Of a stretch of 45,238 bases of DNA, positions 16,972-25,760 are shown in pieces (position 1 is the first letter of the stretch; every line of letters begins with the position of its first letter). The translations under genes and the position numbers were made by a program. Source of the stretch: Methanobacteriota archaeon (GTDB taxonomy: Archaea > Thermoplasmatota > Thermoplasmata > SG8-5 > JACRNV01); assembly GCA_016214785.1 (NCBI GenBank), contig JACRNV010000012.1:1-45238 (forward strand), given 5' to 3'. Under the pieces are notes generated by a model, which ran no database searches, had not been told where the DNA came from, and was given only the letters and a program-made list of their open reading frames with translations.

Positions 16972-17256
16972 TCAGCGATATGCTTTCTTTCGATGTATAA
17001 TCATCGTGACGTTCACAATTCTATTTTTCTCATCGATAGCGTATAGAATACTATATTGGCCGACCCTCAAGCGCCACATCTTTGGATCGACCGCCTCTAA
17101 TTGTAAAATGTCGGTTCCTGGTCTTGGGGTATGCGGATTTTCTGCGAGGTGTTCAAGCCCTTCAAGAATGCGCTTGGCTATCTTCTTGTCGCCAGAACGG
17201 CTTAAACCGGACAATTCAGCATCAGCTTTCTTCGAGATCCTGACATCGAAAGGCAT
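16972..17256 (-). CDS. RelE/ParE-family toxin
   Basis: A 94-residue basic protein: an ISKKADAELSGL start, a helical ILEGLEHLAENPHTPRPGTDI stretch, and the WRLRVGQYSILYAIDEKNRIVNVTMIIHRKKAYR core strand set that defines RelE/ParE toxins, with the WRLR-x-G-x-Y-x-I-x-Y motif. RelE members cut mRNA on the ribosome; ParE members poison gyrase; the sequence alone does not decide. The start is 4 bp after the stop of the upstream antitoxin gene, as usual for such operons. Composition is between the GC-rich core and the AT-rich islands. Confidence 0.85.
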   Translation of the reverse strand: MPFDVRISKKADAELSGLSRSGDKKIAKRILEGLEHLAENPHTPRPGTDILQLEAVDPKMWRLRVGQYSILYAIDEKNRIVNVTMIIHRKKAYR

Positions 17257-17260
17257 GCGC

Positions 17261-17488
17261 TCACGTTGCCTTGTATTTCTTTTTAAGCGCAGCCAACGTA
17301 GTGTATTCGCCGTCGTTCATAGCCTCGAGGCGCTTGTTGTGCTCTTTGAGAGCGGCCTGGTACATCTCAATTGGATCGACCTCATCGAGAATGTTGTCAA
17401 TCACGTCGTCGAAAGTCATGTCCATGTGCTTGTAGCGCAGGAGCCGCTGGTACGTCGTCGGCCTGACGTTGATCGTGCGGTATGTCAT
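17261..17488 (-). CDS. Antitoxin partner of the RelE-type toxin
   Basis: A 75-residue acidic-to-neutral protein. The N-terminus TYRTINVRPTTYQRLLRYKHMDMTFDDVIDNIL looks like a short DNA-binding ribbon-helix-helix-like or archaeal VapB/RelB-like segment, followed by a helical tail that would wrap the toxin. Function is assigned mainly from its position just upstream of the toxin. The ATG at 17488 lies about 27 nt from a TATATAAGG-type box (17512-17520 complement), so the message is probably leaderless. Confidence 0.7.
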   Translation of the reverse strand: MTYRTINVRPTTYQRLLRYKHMDMTFDDVIDNILDEVDPIEMYQAALKEHNKRLEAMNDGEYTTLAALKKKYKAT

Positions 17489-17498
17489 AGTAATAGTT

Positions 17499-17520
17499 AT
17501 AGTAGCTAAACTATATAAGG
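17499..17520 (-). promoter_or_regulatory. Promoter and candidate operator of the toxin-antitoxin pair
   Basis: The TATA box CTTATATAG (minus strand, 17512-17520) overlaps a short inverted repeat, ATAGT-6 nt-ACTAT at 17499-17514. Binding there would block the box or start site, as expected for autorepression by a toxin-antitoxin complex. The repeat is short and could be chance. Confidence 0.4.
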
Positions 17521-17597
17521 ATTACTGAGGAACAGAACACCCCTCGCCCATCCGACTTTGAGAAGATTTTTCTACCCCGGCGCTATGCCGCACCCTG

Positions 17598-18083
17598 ATG
17601 CGCTTCGGGGGAAACGACGGCGTCGGCGGCTTCATGGAGGAGCTCCCCGCGCTGCTGGTGGTGCTGGTCGCAATCTCCGTCTTCGTCGCGGGGGTGGCCA
17701 GCGCGTACGCCGGCTATGTCGAGCGCTCGGAATCGCTGGCCAGAAGGGACCGGTGCCAGGCGTTCGTCCAGCAGGCGCTGTCCGAGCCGTCCCTGCTGCA
17801 CGATTCAAGGCAGGGGTTGTTCGATTGGGGGAAGGTGTCCGTTCTCAGCAACAGCGATTTCACGGCGCGCTTCCCGACCGAGAGGGCTGGCTTCAACTAT
17901 TCCATCGAGCTGAGGGCCATAGGAAATTCCACAGATTCGCTGTTGCATGCGCGCTTTGGCTTCGACGCTCCTTCCGGTGCCGCGCAGAAGGTCGCCATCG
18001 ACGCCCCGTGCAACATCCTCACCCCAGAGGGGAGGGTCGAGCCTGCGATAATGGGCCTGGTGGCGTGGGGGTTCGCGCCATGA
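17598..18083 (+). CDS. Pilin-like membrane protein, first gene of a surface operon
   Basis: A 161-residue protein with a short N-terminus, a Gly-rich stretch (GGNDGVGGFMEE) and then one hydrophobic helix LPALLVVLVAISVFVAGVASAY, followed by an extracellular domain. A glycine, an acidic residue a few positions later and then a helix is the layout of class III (prepilin-type) signals. Two cysteines (C53, C140) could form a disulfide. The start could also be the ATG at 17634 just before the helix. Its stop overlaps the next gene by ATGA. The family is not recognised with certainty; it resembles the small pilin-like proteins of archaeal type IV pilus/Tad-like loci. Confidence 0.65.
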   Translation: MRFGGNDGVGGFMEELPALLVVLVAISVFVAGVASAYAGYVERSESLARRDRCQAFVQQALSEPSLLHDSRQGLFDWGKVSVLSNSDFTARFPTERAGFNYSIELRAIGNSTDSLLHARFGFDAPSGAAQKVAIDAPCNILTPEGRVEPAIMGLVAWGFAP

Positions 18084-18619
18084 AACGGTTCGGTAGTTCC
18101 GGGCAGTCGGCGATATTCGACGCCGTGATATTCCTCGTGATTATGCTCGTCGCATCGTCCGTCCTCTTCATGTACAGCTCGGGCGCGGCCTGGCAGCAGG
18201 ACGCGTCCACGCGGGCGGAGGAGTCGCTCCACGCCCAGAGGGCTCTGGGCGCGCTCCTGAGGGGGGATGCGGGGAACTGGACATACGCCGGGTTGGACAA
18301 TGCCACCATCAACACGACCGGACTGTCCATCGAGGCATCGCTCGTCCAGGAGATGACAATGCTGGCCGGCGGCGTGCCATCCGCCCATTTCATTGGCATG
18401 AACGAGAATATTTCGAAGCTCGCCAGAGCCCTTCTGGGGGACGCAAGGGACTGGGCGCTCGCGCTCTCCGACGGACAAAATGCCTCTCTCATCGTCATAT
18501 CCGATTCGATAGCTTCCCTCGCGGAGCTTCCAGCGGAGAGGGCGGCCTCGTCTGCGGTCTGCCCGTCGCTCTCTGGAGGCGGGGACGTTACCATCACACT
18601 TTACGTCTGGAGGCACTGA
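18080..18619 (+). CDS. Pilin-like membrane protein, second gene of the operon
   Basis: A 179-residue protein. MKRFGSSGQSAIFDAVIFLVIMLVASSVLF has a basic tip, a Gly-Gln junction, an acidic Asp inside the helix start and a single long hydrophobic helix, as in prepilin-like proteins. The rest is a predicted extracellular domain with Asn-glycosylation sequons (NWTY, NATI, NTTG, NASL). The ATG at 18080 overlaps the previous stop (ATGA), and the TGA at 18617-18619 is followed at once by the ATG of the next gene. Open frame exists far upstream, overlapping the first gene, but is a shadow. No exact family is assigned. Confidence 0.75.
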   Translation: MKRFGSSGQSAIFDAVIFLVIMLVASSVLFMYSSGAAWQQDASTRAEESLHAQRALGALLRGDAGNWTYAGLDNATINTTGLSIEASLVQEMTMLAGGVPSAHFIGMNENISKLARALLGDARDWALALSDGQNASLIVISDSIASLAELPAERAASSAVCPSLSGGGDVTITLYVWRH

Positions 18620-21600
18620 ATGAGGCGCTGGGACGAGAAGGGGAGGGTGCCGTTCGCCATAGTCGCGGTGCTGATGCTCGGCCTCTCGGTCATAAGCACG
18701 AGCTACCTCACAGCCGTCCAGCAGAGGTACGGCGAGGAGCGCGCGCAGTCCATCGAGACGGGACGGATGAGCACGGCGATAGAGGTGGCGATGACGCAGA
18801 TAGAGGCCGCCGCGCACGCGAACGCCATGCTGGCAATAGAGTCCTCGACACGTTCGCAGGGCAATATCAGCGCCCTCGATTCCGCTTTCAGCGACGGGTT
18901 CGAAGGTTTCCTGGACCGCAGCTTCCCGATGCGCGCGGGCGATTACACCGTCAAGGTCGGGGAGCACAGGGCGTACGTGCTCCAGGAGGACAGGCTGGCG
19001 AACGACAGCGTCCAGCGCTGCGCGGGCAAGGCCGAGGAAGTCAGCGTCAAGGATTCCGCCGGAGCGGAGAACACGACCGTGCGCGAGGTCATGGACTCCT
19101 CCCAGCCGCAGGAGCGCGGCAGCGTCGAGCAGCCGGCCTACTACATGGTCGCCGGCTTTGCAAACATCACCGTCTCCTCATCAGATGGGCGAGTGCTCAG
19201 GCGCACCCTGGAGTTCGACAGGAGCATCAAGTCTCCCTATCCTTTCGTGAGCGCCAAGGTGGCCGCCCAGGCGCTCGCGTGCGAGGGCGGCATGTCCTCC
19301 GTCCCCAGGATTGTCAAGTACATCCTCACAGAGGTTGCGCAGTTCCGCACAGTGCTGGGGTACGGGAGCGGGATGGCCGGCGCGCCAGGCACGGTGGCGG
19401 ACATAATCTCAGAAAAGGACGTCGAGCTCGCGCTCAACCTCGCCCTTGTCCTCGATGTGGCATCGCGCTTCAGGAGCGTGGACTGGGACGTCGTGGGGTT
19501 CCTCGACACGCCGGACGGGCGGCTCCGCTCGCTGGCGCAATCGTACCTGAACAACGGCACCGTCGACCCGGCGGACCTGGTGGCGATCTTCTACGGCTAC
19601 GACGGCCAGAGCCTCCCGCTCGACTGGATACTCGCCCAGGGCATCAGCGCCGTCATCGACCAGTTCATGCTCAAGTACCTCGATTACTTCGGCATAGCGG
19701 ACATCGCCGATGAGATATATTCATACCTCCAGGGGCTCGCCGGTGCCATCGACGACATCGGCAGGTCGCTGAGCGAGTTCCTCGGCGCGGACGACGGCGA
19801 GGCCACGGCGACCGTCGAGCAGGTGGGGCGATGGGTCGAGACCGCGATGCAGATGGTCTCCGCCACTTCGGCGTACCCTCCGCAGCAGGCGAGCCTGCCA
19901 TCGAGGCTCGCCCGCCACGCCGCGGGCTGCACGGATGCTGTCTGCTGCGACGTCTACCAGCCCGTCAATGCCACGTTCACGTACAGCGCGGAGCTCACGG
20001 CCCTCGTCTCCCTCATTACGGTGCCCGATGTCAATGCCACAGGCACGGTCATAGGCACGCGGTACGCGTACGCGTTGCAGAATATCACCTACTGGCTCGC
20101 CACGCTGACGAGCCAGGCGGCGGGGAAGCCTCTCGGCTACCTCGCGGACTTCTACCCCGTGTCCATGGTCAGGGGCGGGACGTCCTCGCTCTGGCTCACG
20201 TTCTACGATTACAACTATTCGGACCAGGTCGACGCCCACTACGGCAGCCTCCGCGAGGCGGTGAACAACGCCGCGCGCATCATCTCTGCGCGAATCGTGT
20301 CGTACCTCGGCGGCAAGCCCATCCGCCTGGCGCCTTTGGACCCCAAGGACAACAGCTCGCTGGCGAGCGACCTCTGGGGAGTGTGCGGGGCCGCTATCGA
20401 CGAAACCTTCGCGTACTTCAGGGCGAATCCGGGGGCTCTCACGAGCGCCATATTGAGCCTCGCGGACAGCAGGGCGGCGATGCTGCAGGACCTTTCAAGG
20501 TTCGTTGCGAGCCATTACGACGAGATTGCGGGGAAGGCATCCCAGATCGACAATGCCGCGAGCTCCATCGGGGGCGCGGCGCTCGACCGCGCGTCCTACT
20601 CCAAGACATCGGATGCCGCATGGAACGGCAGCTATGTCAAGTACAACGACCTCGGGCACTCGCTGGGATACGTAGACGAACAGACGCCGCACTATGACAT
20701 GGAGGGCACCCTCAGCGATTCCAACGGCCGCGCATACGTCACCGCATCCAACAGGGTCGCGGCGAACGCGGACTTCCGCCCGTACGCGGAGCAGGCGTAC
20801 TCGTATCTGGCCGCGCAGGAAGCGGCTTTCGTCGCCCCCAACTCCCTCTCGAACGGCTACATAGTCAGGGCGCTGGACGCGCTGGCTGGCCAGAGCCAGG
20901 CGGACGTTCTAAACATTTTCGTGGGTGTCGAGGACTCCCTCCTCGGCATTGGGGAAAGATGGGTGAAGGGGAGCATCGAGGCGATCGTCAAGGCCGCGGA
21001 GGTCTCGAACGCCGAGTGCCGGCCGGTCGTGGACGCAGGCGAGGACGGGGAGTTCGAGCTCCGCGAGTCCGGGTCGGGGAACGCAACATGCGAGCGCCTG
21101 CACGCGACTATTTCACCCTCAGGCCTGAGGGCCGTCGCGAGCGCAACGCCGCTCACGGGCATTGAAATCCCAGAGCCCGGAACTTTCCTCTACCACATCT
21201 CGGAGCCGCAGGGGACGCATTACACCGACCTGACGGAGTTCAGCGAGCGGCCTTTCGAAACGGCGTGGGAGCTCACGATAGTCGGGAGCGCCCAGCTCTC
21301 GGTCCGCAACGGCGAGCGCAACCTTGTCGGTCCCGGGGGCGCGCGCTGCACATGGGCGAACACGACGCTCGACCTGGCCTTCGGCACCGGCGTCGCGGTT
21401 TGCTCTGGATGGGCGCTGCAGAATGTGACATATGCATCCACGGCCACGCTCGCCGGGGACGTCGCCGTCGCGCTGGACGTCGTGAAGGGATTCTTCGCAT
21501 GGGTGCTGGACTCGGTGATGGCGCCGGTCAAGTGGCTCATAGACCAGGCGACGATGCTCATAGACATGCTGACGAACCTCCTGAACAGGCTCCTCGGCTA

Positions 21601-23323
21601 CGCGCAGCAGATACTCCAGTTCATCTCCGAGCTCGTCGGCTACGCCGTACAGCTGGTGCAGCAGTTCGTGAAGGAGGGGGCGAGGGTCGTCCTCGAGTCC
21701 ATCGCAGACTGGCTGGTGGATCTGGTGCCGCCCGGCACGGCGCTCTCGTTCTCCCTCTTCGGCTTCGACTTCCGCGCCGTCCTCGAGCCGCAGGGAACGG
21801 GCATACCATCGGAGGTCGGAACGCCCTTGGTATTCATCGATGTCGGAGGGAGCCCGCTGGGGGCGCGCGTCGTCATGAACGCGACAATCCTGGAGCTTTC
21901 GCAGAACATGACGAACGCAACGGGCGCGGACTACGACATCGTTTTCAACATGCTCCTTGACCTTGGCGGCCTGAACATGAGGATGTCCGTGGACCCGTTC
22001 ATGGCCCTGCAGCCCCGAATCCTCATGTGCGAGGGGGGCGGGCTTGGCTGGCAGTTCAACGTGACCGCGCCTGAGATTTTCACTCCCTACGATGAGTTCG
22101 GCTACTCGTTGCAGGACATCCCCGGCGTGGGGGAGATGCTCCAGAACATAGTCATCCCGTTCCTGGGGCTGAAGGCGAGCGTCGATGCCGGATTCACGGT
22201 GCAGTACGTCCCTCCGTCCTTCACGCCCGGCCATGTCGTGATAAACGAGGTCGAGATAAACCCCAACGGCGCGGATGTCTCCGAGTGGGTTGAGATCTAC
22301 AATCCAACGGAGGAGAACGTGAGCCTCGAGGGCTGGAACCTCACCCTCGGCAACGAGTCGCTCGTATTCGACAACGAGACAATCCTCGGCCCGACGGAGT
22401 ACGCGCTAGTGGAATTACCAGGGAGCCCGGAAAATGATGCGGGCGTCTTCGCATGGCTGAACGACTCCTCGAACGCCACCATCGACAAGACCTTCAAATT
22501 GCACGAGAAGGAGGGGGAGACGATTGGCAACGTCACCGTTCCGTCCGGAGGCGGGATGTACACCTGGCAGCGCTCCCCCAACGCCGCCGACAAGGACATC
22601 TCCCAGGACTGGTCGTTCCTCCCCGAGACGCCCGGCGACGAGAACCCCGCGAAGAACCTCACGCTCAAGGCTTTGGTCCTCCGCCTGCTGGAAGAGGCAT
22701 TCAGGTCGTCGTGGGACGAGCTCTACGCCGCGATGGGCATATCCATCGATTTCATCGTCGCCTACGCGCGCCTCGTCGCGCAGAAGTTCATAGACAGCGT
22801 CCTGGCCGTCGTGGAGGAGTGCGTGAGGGAGGTCGAGTTCTTCCTCGACATCGCGCTCACGGACATCACGGGGAGCGCTGGAGGCGGCTTCAGGCTCTCG
22901 TTCATCATCGAGGGGGGCCGGACCGCGCGCCAGATACTCGAATGGATTATCGGGTCCGTTTCCGCTTTCGCCGCGCAGCTCGGCAATCCCAGCGCGCCAG
23001 CGACTTACCCTCGGCTCGACCCGTCGGTGCCCGAGCACCTCTACATCAGGTTCGAGGGCTATGGCCAGGTCGGAACCCCGAAGCTCATGAAGCGGGCCGC
23101 GCCCGAGGATGAGTGCCCGGAGAAGATGACCCTCGTCGGCAGGATAGAGGCCAACATACCGGCGCTCATGGCGCTGGCGGGCAGGGACGCGGGCAGATGG
23201 CGCGTGAACTTCGGCCTTTATGTGGAAGACATGCCGCCGACAATCACCAGCAGGCTCTTCGGCGCGCCGGCGGACGAGCCGCAGAACGTCTGGGTCTTCA
23301 GGGGGAGCGCGTGGGAGACTTGA
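18620..23323 (+). CDS. Giant surface protein with pilin-like N-terminus and lamin-tail domain
   Basis: A 1567-residue protein. The N-terminus RRWDEKGRVPFAIVAVLMLGLSVIST has a Lys-Gly junction before a hydrophobic helix; this GRVPFA(I/L)V opening recalls the large proteins (DUF7286-like) found in haloarchaeal pilus-type clusters. Next come a long Ala-rich ectodomain with sequons, a set of amphipathic helices (about residues 955-1035: FFAWVLDSVMAPVKWLIDQA and following), and then a lamin-tail domain from about 1204 (VVINEVEINPNGADVSEWVE, IYNPTEENVSLEGWNLT) to about 1345. No C-terminal transmembrane helix is seen, so the N-terminal helix would anchor it. It directly abuts the previous gene. The function is unknown; assembly with the two small pilin-like proteins is inferred from the operon. 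Confidence 0.8.
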   Translation: MRRWDEKGRVPFAIVAVLMLGLSVISTSYLTAVQQRYGEERAQSIETGRMSTAIEVAMTQIEAAAHANAMLAIESSTRSQGNISALDSAFSDGFEGFLDRSFPMRAGDYTVKVGEHRAYVLQEDRLANDSVQRCAGKAEEVSVKDSAGAENTTVREVMDSSQPQERGSVEQPAYYMVAGFANITVSSSDGRVLRRTLEFDRSIKSPYPFVSAKVAAQALACEGGMSSVPRIVKYILTEVAQFRTVLGYGSGMAGAPGTVADIISEKDVELALNLALVLDVASRFRSVDWDVVGFLDTPDGRLRSLAQSYLNNGTVDPADLVAIFYGYDGQSLPLDWILAQGISAVIDQFMLKYLDYFGIADIADEIYSYLQGLAGAIDDIGRSLSEFLGADDGEATATVEQVGRWVETAMQMVSATSAYPPQQASLPSRLARHAAGCTDAVCCDVYQPVNATFTYSAELTALVSLITVPDVNATGTVIGTRYAYALQNITYWLATLTSQAAGKPLGYLADFYPVSMVRGGTSSLWLTFYDYNYSDQVDAHYGSLREAVNNAARIISARIVSYLGGKPIRLAPLDPKDNSSLASDLWGVCGAAIDETFAYFRANPGALTSAILSLADSRAAMLQDLSRFVASHYDEIAGKASQIDNAASSIGGAALDRASYSKTSDAAWNGSYVKYNDLGHSLGYVDEQTPHYDMEGTLSDSNGRAYVTASNRVAANADFRPYAEQAYSYLAAQEAAFVAPNSLSNGYIVRALDALAGQSQADVLNIFVGVEDSLLGIGERWVKGSIEAIVKAAEVSNAECRPVVDAGEDGEFELRESGSGNATCERLHATISPSGLRAVASATPLTGIEIPEPGTFLYHISEPQGTHYTDLTEFSERPFETAWELTIVGSAQLSVRNGERNLVGPGGARCTWANTTLDLAFGTGVAVCSGWALQNVTYASTATLAGDVAVALDVVKGFFAWVLDSVMAPVKWLIDQATMLIDMLTNLLNRLLGYAQQILQFISELVGYAVQLVQQFVKEGARVVLESIADWLVDLVPPGTALSFSLFGFDFRAVLEPQGTGIPSEVGTPLVFIDVGGSPLGARVVMNATILELSQNMTNATGADYDIVFNMLLDLGGLNMRMSVDPFMALQPRILMCEGGGLGWQFNVTAPEIFTPYDEFGYSLQDIPGVGEMLQNIVIPFLGLKASVDAGFTVQYVPPSFTPGHVVINEVEINPNGADVSEWVEIYNPTEENVSLEGWNLTLGNESLVFDNETILGPTEYALVELPGSPENDAGVFAWLNDSSNATIDKTFKLHEKEGETIGNVTVPSGGGMYTWQRSPNAADKDISQDWSFLPETPGDENPAKNLTLKALVLRLLEEAFRSSWDELYAAMGISIDFIVAYARLVAQKFIDSVLAVVEECVREVEFFLDIALTDITGSAGGGFRLSFIIEGGRTARQILEWIIGSVSAFAAQLGNPSAPATYPRLDPSVPEHLYIRFEGYGQVGTPKLMKRAAPEDECPEKMTLVGRIEANIPALMALAGRDAGRWRVNFGLYVEDMPPTITSRLFGAPADEPQNVWVFRGSAWET

Positions 23324-23342
23324 TTTCACGACTGCGCCAATA

Positions 23343-23354
23343 CGTTTATAATCC
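23343..23354 (+). promoter_or_regulatory. TATA box of the serpin gene
   Basis: CGTTTATAATCC has its centre about 27 nt before the GTG start at 23375. It indicates that the serpin is transcribed separately from the preceding surface operon and without a leader. Confidence 0.55.
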
Positions 23355-23374
23355 CGAGGGGGCATGTCAACGGC

Positions 23375-24652
23375 GTGAACAGGAAGCTCGCCGTGGCCGG
23401 CGCCATTGTCGTCGTGGCGTTAGTGCTCGCGCCAATCCTCTATGGCATCGTCGTTCGCCAGCAGAGCCCGAGCGGGAACAACGTGAACTTCCGAAGGCTG
23501 GACGATTCCCTCGCGACGACAGTAGGGGTCGCGCAGACCGTCGATGGCATGAACGGTTTCGCCCTCGATTTCTACAGGAACGTCAGTACCGATGGCGACA
23601 ACGTCTTCTTCTCCCCCTGGAGCATAGAGACCGCGCTGGCTATGACTTCCGAAGGTGCGCGGGGGCAGACCGCCAGCGAGATGTTCAGCACTCTGCGCAT
23701 TCCCTCCGATGACGGCACGCGCAGGTCGTCGTTCGCCTCCATATACAACAGGCTGAACGAGCAGAGCGCGGAGTACCAGTTGAGCACGGCGAACGCCCTC
23801 TGGGGGCAGAATGACTACCCGTTCCGGGCGGAATACGTGAACACGACGCGGAACTACTACGAGGCGGAGATGAGGAACCTGGACTTCGTCGGAGCGACCG
23901 AGGAATCGCGCAGGACGATAAACCTCTGGGTCGAGAACCAGACGAGCGGGAAGATAGTGGACTTGCTGCCGCAGGGAGCGCTGAGCCCCCTGACGCGGCT
24001 GGTTCTCACCAACGCCATATACTTCAACGGCACCTGGGAGTACCAATTCGACGTCGACGTGACGGCCAACGAGCCCTTCTGGACTTCTCCAACGCAGAGC
24101 GTGCAGGCTCCGATGATGAAGCATTCAAAGGAGGCCGCGAGCTACGATTATACGGAGACAAGCGACTTCCAGATACTCGAAATGCCCTACAAGGGCGGCA
24201 ATCTCTCGATGCTGGTCATCCTGCCGAAAAACAACACCCTCGCCGGCCTCGAAGCCAAACTGACTGCACAGAACCTTAACGCCTGGAGGGGCGCACTTGC
24301 CAGCGAGAAGGTGGACGTAATATTCCCGAAATTCACGTTCAAGACGAAGTACCAGCTGAAGTCTACGCTTTCAGCCATGGGCATGCCGACCGCCTTCAAT
24401 CCATATTCAGCGAACTTCTCTGGCATTGACGGCACGATGAACCTTTCCATCTCTGACGTCTACCATCAAGCCTATGTGAAGGTGGACGAGAAGGGGACCG
24501 AAGCGGCGGCGGCCACGGGCGTCGTCGTAGGAACGACGTCAGTACCCATTGTAACGACCTTCCGTGCGGACCACCCGTTCATCTTCCTCATACAGCACAA
24601 GTCCACTGGCGCCATCCTCTTCATGGGGAAGGTGGCGAACCCCGCAGCCTGA
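23375..24652 (+). CDS. Membrane-anchored serpin (serine protease inhibitor)
   Basis: A 425-residue protein with an N-terminal signal anchor (KLAVAGAIVVVALVLAPILYGIVV), so the inhibitor domain faces outside. Serpin hallmarks: NVFFSPWSIETALAMTSEGARGQT, LVLTNAIYFNGTWEYQF, YHQAYVKVDEKGTEAAAAT and the terminal ADHPFIFLIQHKSTGAILFMGKV. The hinge EKGTEAAAAT (372-381) has the small residues needed for loop insertion, so it should be inhibitory. By the usual 17-residue spacing P1-P1' would be Thr388-Ser389, which would suit proteases cutting after small residues; this is an estimate. The start is GTG at 23375, set by the TATA box. Nearby surface proteins and the metzincin-like giant protein suggest a role at the envelope. 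Confidence 0.93.
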   Translation: MNRKLAVAGAIVVVALVLAPILYGIVVRQQSPSGNNVNFRRLDDSLATTVGVAQTVDGMNGFALDFYRNVSTDGDNVFFSPWSIETALAMTSEGARGQTASEMFSTLRIPSDDGTRRSSFASIYNRLNEQSAEYQLSTANALWGQNDYPFRAEYVNTTRNYYEAEMRNLDFVGATEESRRTINLWVENQTSGKIVDLLPQGALSPLTRLVLTNAIYFNGTWEYQFDVDVTANEPFWTSPTQSVQAPMMKHSKEAASYDYTETSDFQILEMPYKGGNLSMLVILPKNNTLAGLEAKLTAQNLNAWRGALASEKVDVIFPKFTFKTKYQLKSTLSAMGMPTAFNPYSANFSGIDGTMNLSISDVYHQAYVKVDEKGTEAAAATGVVVGTTSVPIVTTFRADHPFIFLIQHKSTGAILFMGKVANPAA

Positions 24653-24695
24653 GCGGCGCAATCCTTAAACAGAGCCCAGTTTATCGGCCCAGGCG

Positions 24696-25391
24696 ATGAG
24701 ATTCCTCAAGGATCGACTGCGCCTCGCCGCCCTCTTCTCGGGCGGCAAGGACTCCGTGTACTCGATCTACCTCGCGCAGCAGTATGGGTGGGACGTCGCC
24801 TGCTCGGTCGTCATGGTCCCAGAGCGCGACGACTCCCACATGTTCCACGTGCCGAACATCGCCCTCGCGCCGAAGGTTTCCGAGGCCATGGGCATCGCGC
24901 CCAAGGTCTTTCGCACCTCCGGGGAGGAGGAGAGGGAGCTCGACGGCCTGGAGCGCGCCCTCTCGAACCTGGACGTCGATGGCGTTCTGACTGGCGCAAT
25001 AGCCTCCGACTACCAGTGGTCGCGCATCCACAAGGTCTGCCACAAGCTAGGCCTGCGCGCATTCAGCCCACTCTGGCGCAAGTCGCAGGAGCGGGTCGTG
25101 CGCGAGGAGCTGGCAGCGGGCTTCGAAATCATTATCACCGGAGTATTCGCCGAGGGGCTGGGGCAGGACCTGCTCGGGGATCGCCTGAGCGAGGATGCGA
25201 TTTCTAAAATGTCGAACATCAAGGGTTTGAACATAGCCGGAGAAGGCGGCGAGTACGAGACGCTCGTCCTCGACGGCCCCAATTTCCTACAGAAGGTCGC
25301 GCCTATCGGAGGAACGGTTGAATGGTCTGGAAGCTCCGGCACCATCCGCTACGACGGCGCGAGGCTCGTACCTAGAACTCGAAGCGCGTGA
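24696..25391 (+). CDS. dph6: Diphthine--ammonia ligase (Dph6-type PP-loop ATPase)
   Basis: A 231-residue adenine-nucleotide alpha-hydrolase-fold enzyme that performs the last amidation in making diphthamide on elongation factor 2. The PP-loop SGGKDS is at 15-20. GAIASDYQWSRIHKVCHKLGL and the closing GEGGEYETLVLDGP are hallmarks of the family. The ATG at 24696 lies about 28 nt from CCTTAAAC (24663-24670), a plausible TATA-like box. Its 3' end overlaps the opposing small gene by 20 bp. Confidence 0.9.
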   Translation: MRFLKDRLRLAALFSGGKDSVYSIYLAQQYGWDVACSVVMVPERDDSHMFHVPNIALAPKVSEAMGIAPKVFRTSGEEERELDGLERALSNLDVDGVLTGAIASDYQWSRIHKVCHKLGLRAFSPLWRKSQERVVREELAAGFEIIITGVFAEGLGQDLLGDRLSEDAISKMSNIKGLNIAGEGGEYETLVLDGPNFLQKVAPIGGTVEWSGSSGTIRYDGARLVPRTRSA

Positions 25392-25680
25392 GGTTCGTCT
25401 GCTGGTTCGCCGGAGCAGAGAGCAGCCTGCCCTCCGCCTCCCTCGTGGAGAATGTGAGCGCGAGGTTCTCGCTGGTCATCAAAAGATCGTAGTACTCGAC
25501 GACGCGGCGGCGCTTCGCGCCGTCCTTCGCGTCCTTCAGGGCAATGTTGCCGACTATCGCATTTACTATGTCGTTGTCGGCGCAGTGCCACTGCGCGCAC
25601 ATGCTGCAGAGCTTCCCGTCCTCCTTGCAGCTTTCCCCCGAGCGGCTCATGCAATGCATGGCCAGAATCCTTTGGTCCAT
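25372..25680 (-). CDS. Small cysteine-rich protein, unknown
   Basis: A 102-residue protein starting MDQRILAMHC. Five cysteines in the first third (10, 18, 25, 28, 33), two as C-x2-C, and several His suggest metal or Fe-S binding. The second part is helical and charged (NAIVGNIALKDAKDGAKRRRVVEYYDLL). I do not recognise the family. The ATG at 25680 is preceded by GAGGG; a box CGTTAATATC (complement, about 25720-25730) lies further upstream and may serve both this gene and the divergent one. An upstream in-frame extension of 40 codons lacks these supports. Confidence 0.65.
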   Translation of the reverse strand: MDQRILAMHCMSRSGESCKEDGKLCSMCAQWHCADNDIVNAIVGNIALKDAKDGAKRRRVVEYYDLLMTSENLALTFSTREAEGRLLSAPANQQTNLTRFEF

Positions 25681-25760
25681 CGTGCATCCCTCTGACGTGA
25701 GCAACCATATCGCGGAGGTTGATATTAACGGTTTCGGAAGGTTCATTAACCTGCAAGGCC

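Noticed and set aside
15746-17509. 587-codon plus-strand frame opposite trpS and the toxin-antitoxin genes
   Set aside because: It is antisense to recognised genes and has no family features.
17558-18079. Upstream extension of the second pilin-like gene
   Set aside because: It overlaps the first gene in another frame; the proper start is the ATG at 18080 with its basic tip and helix.
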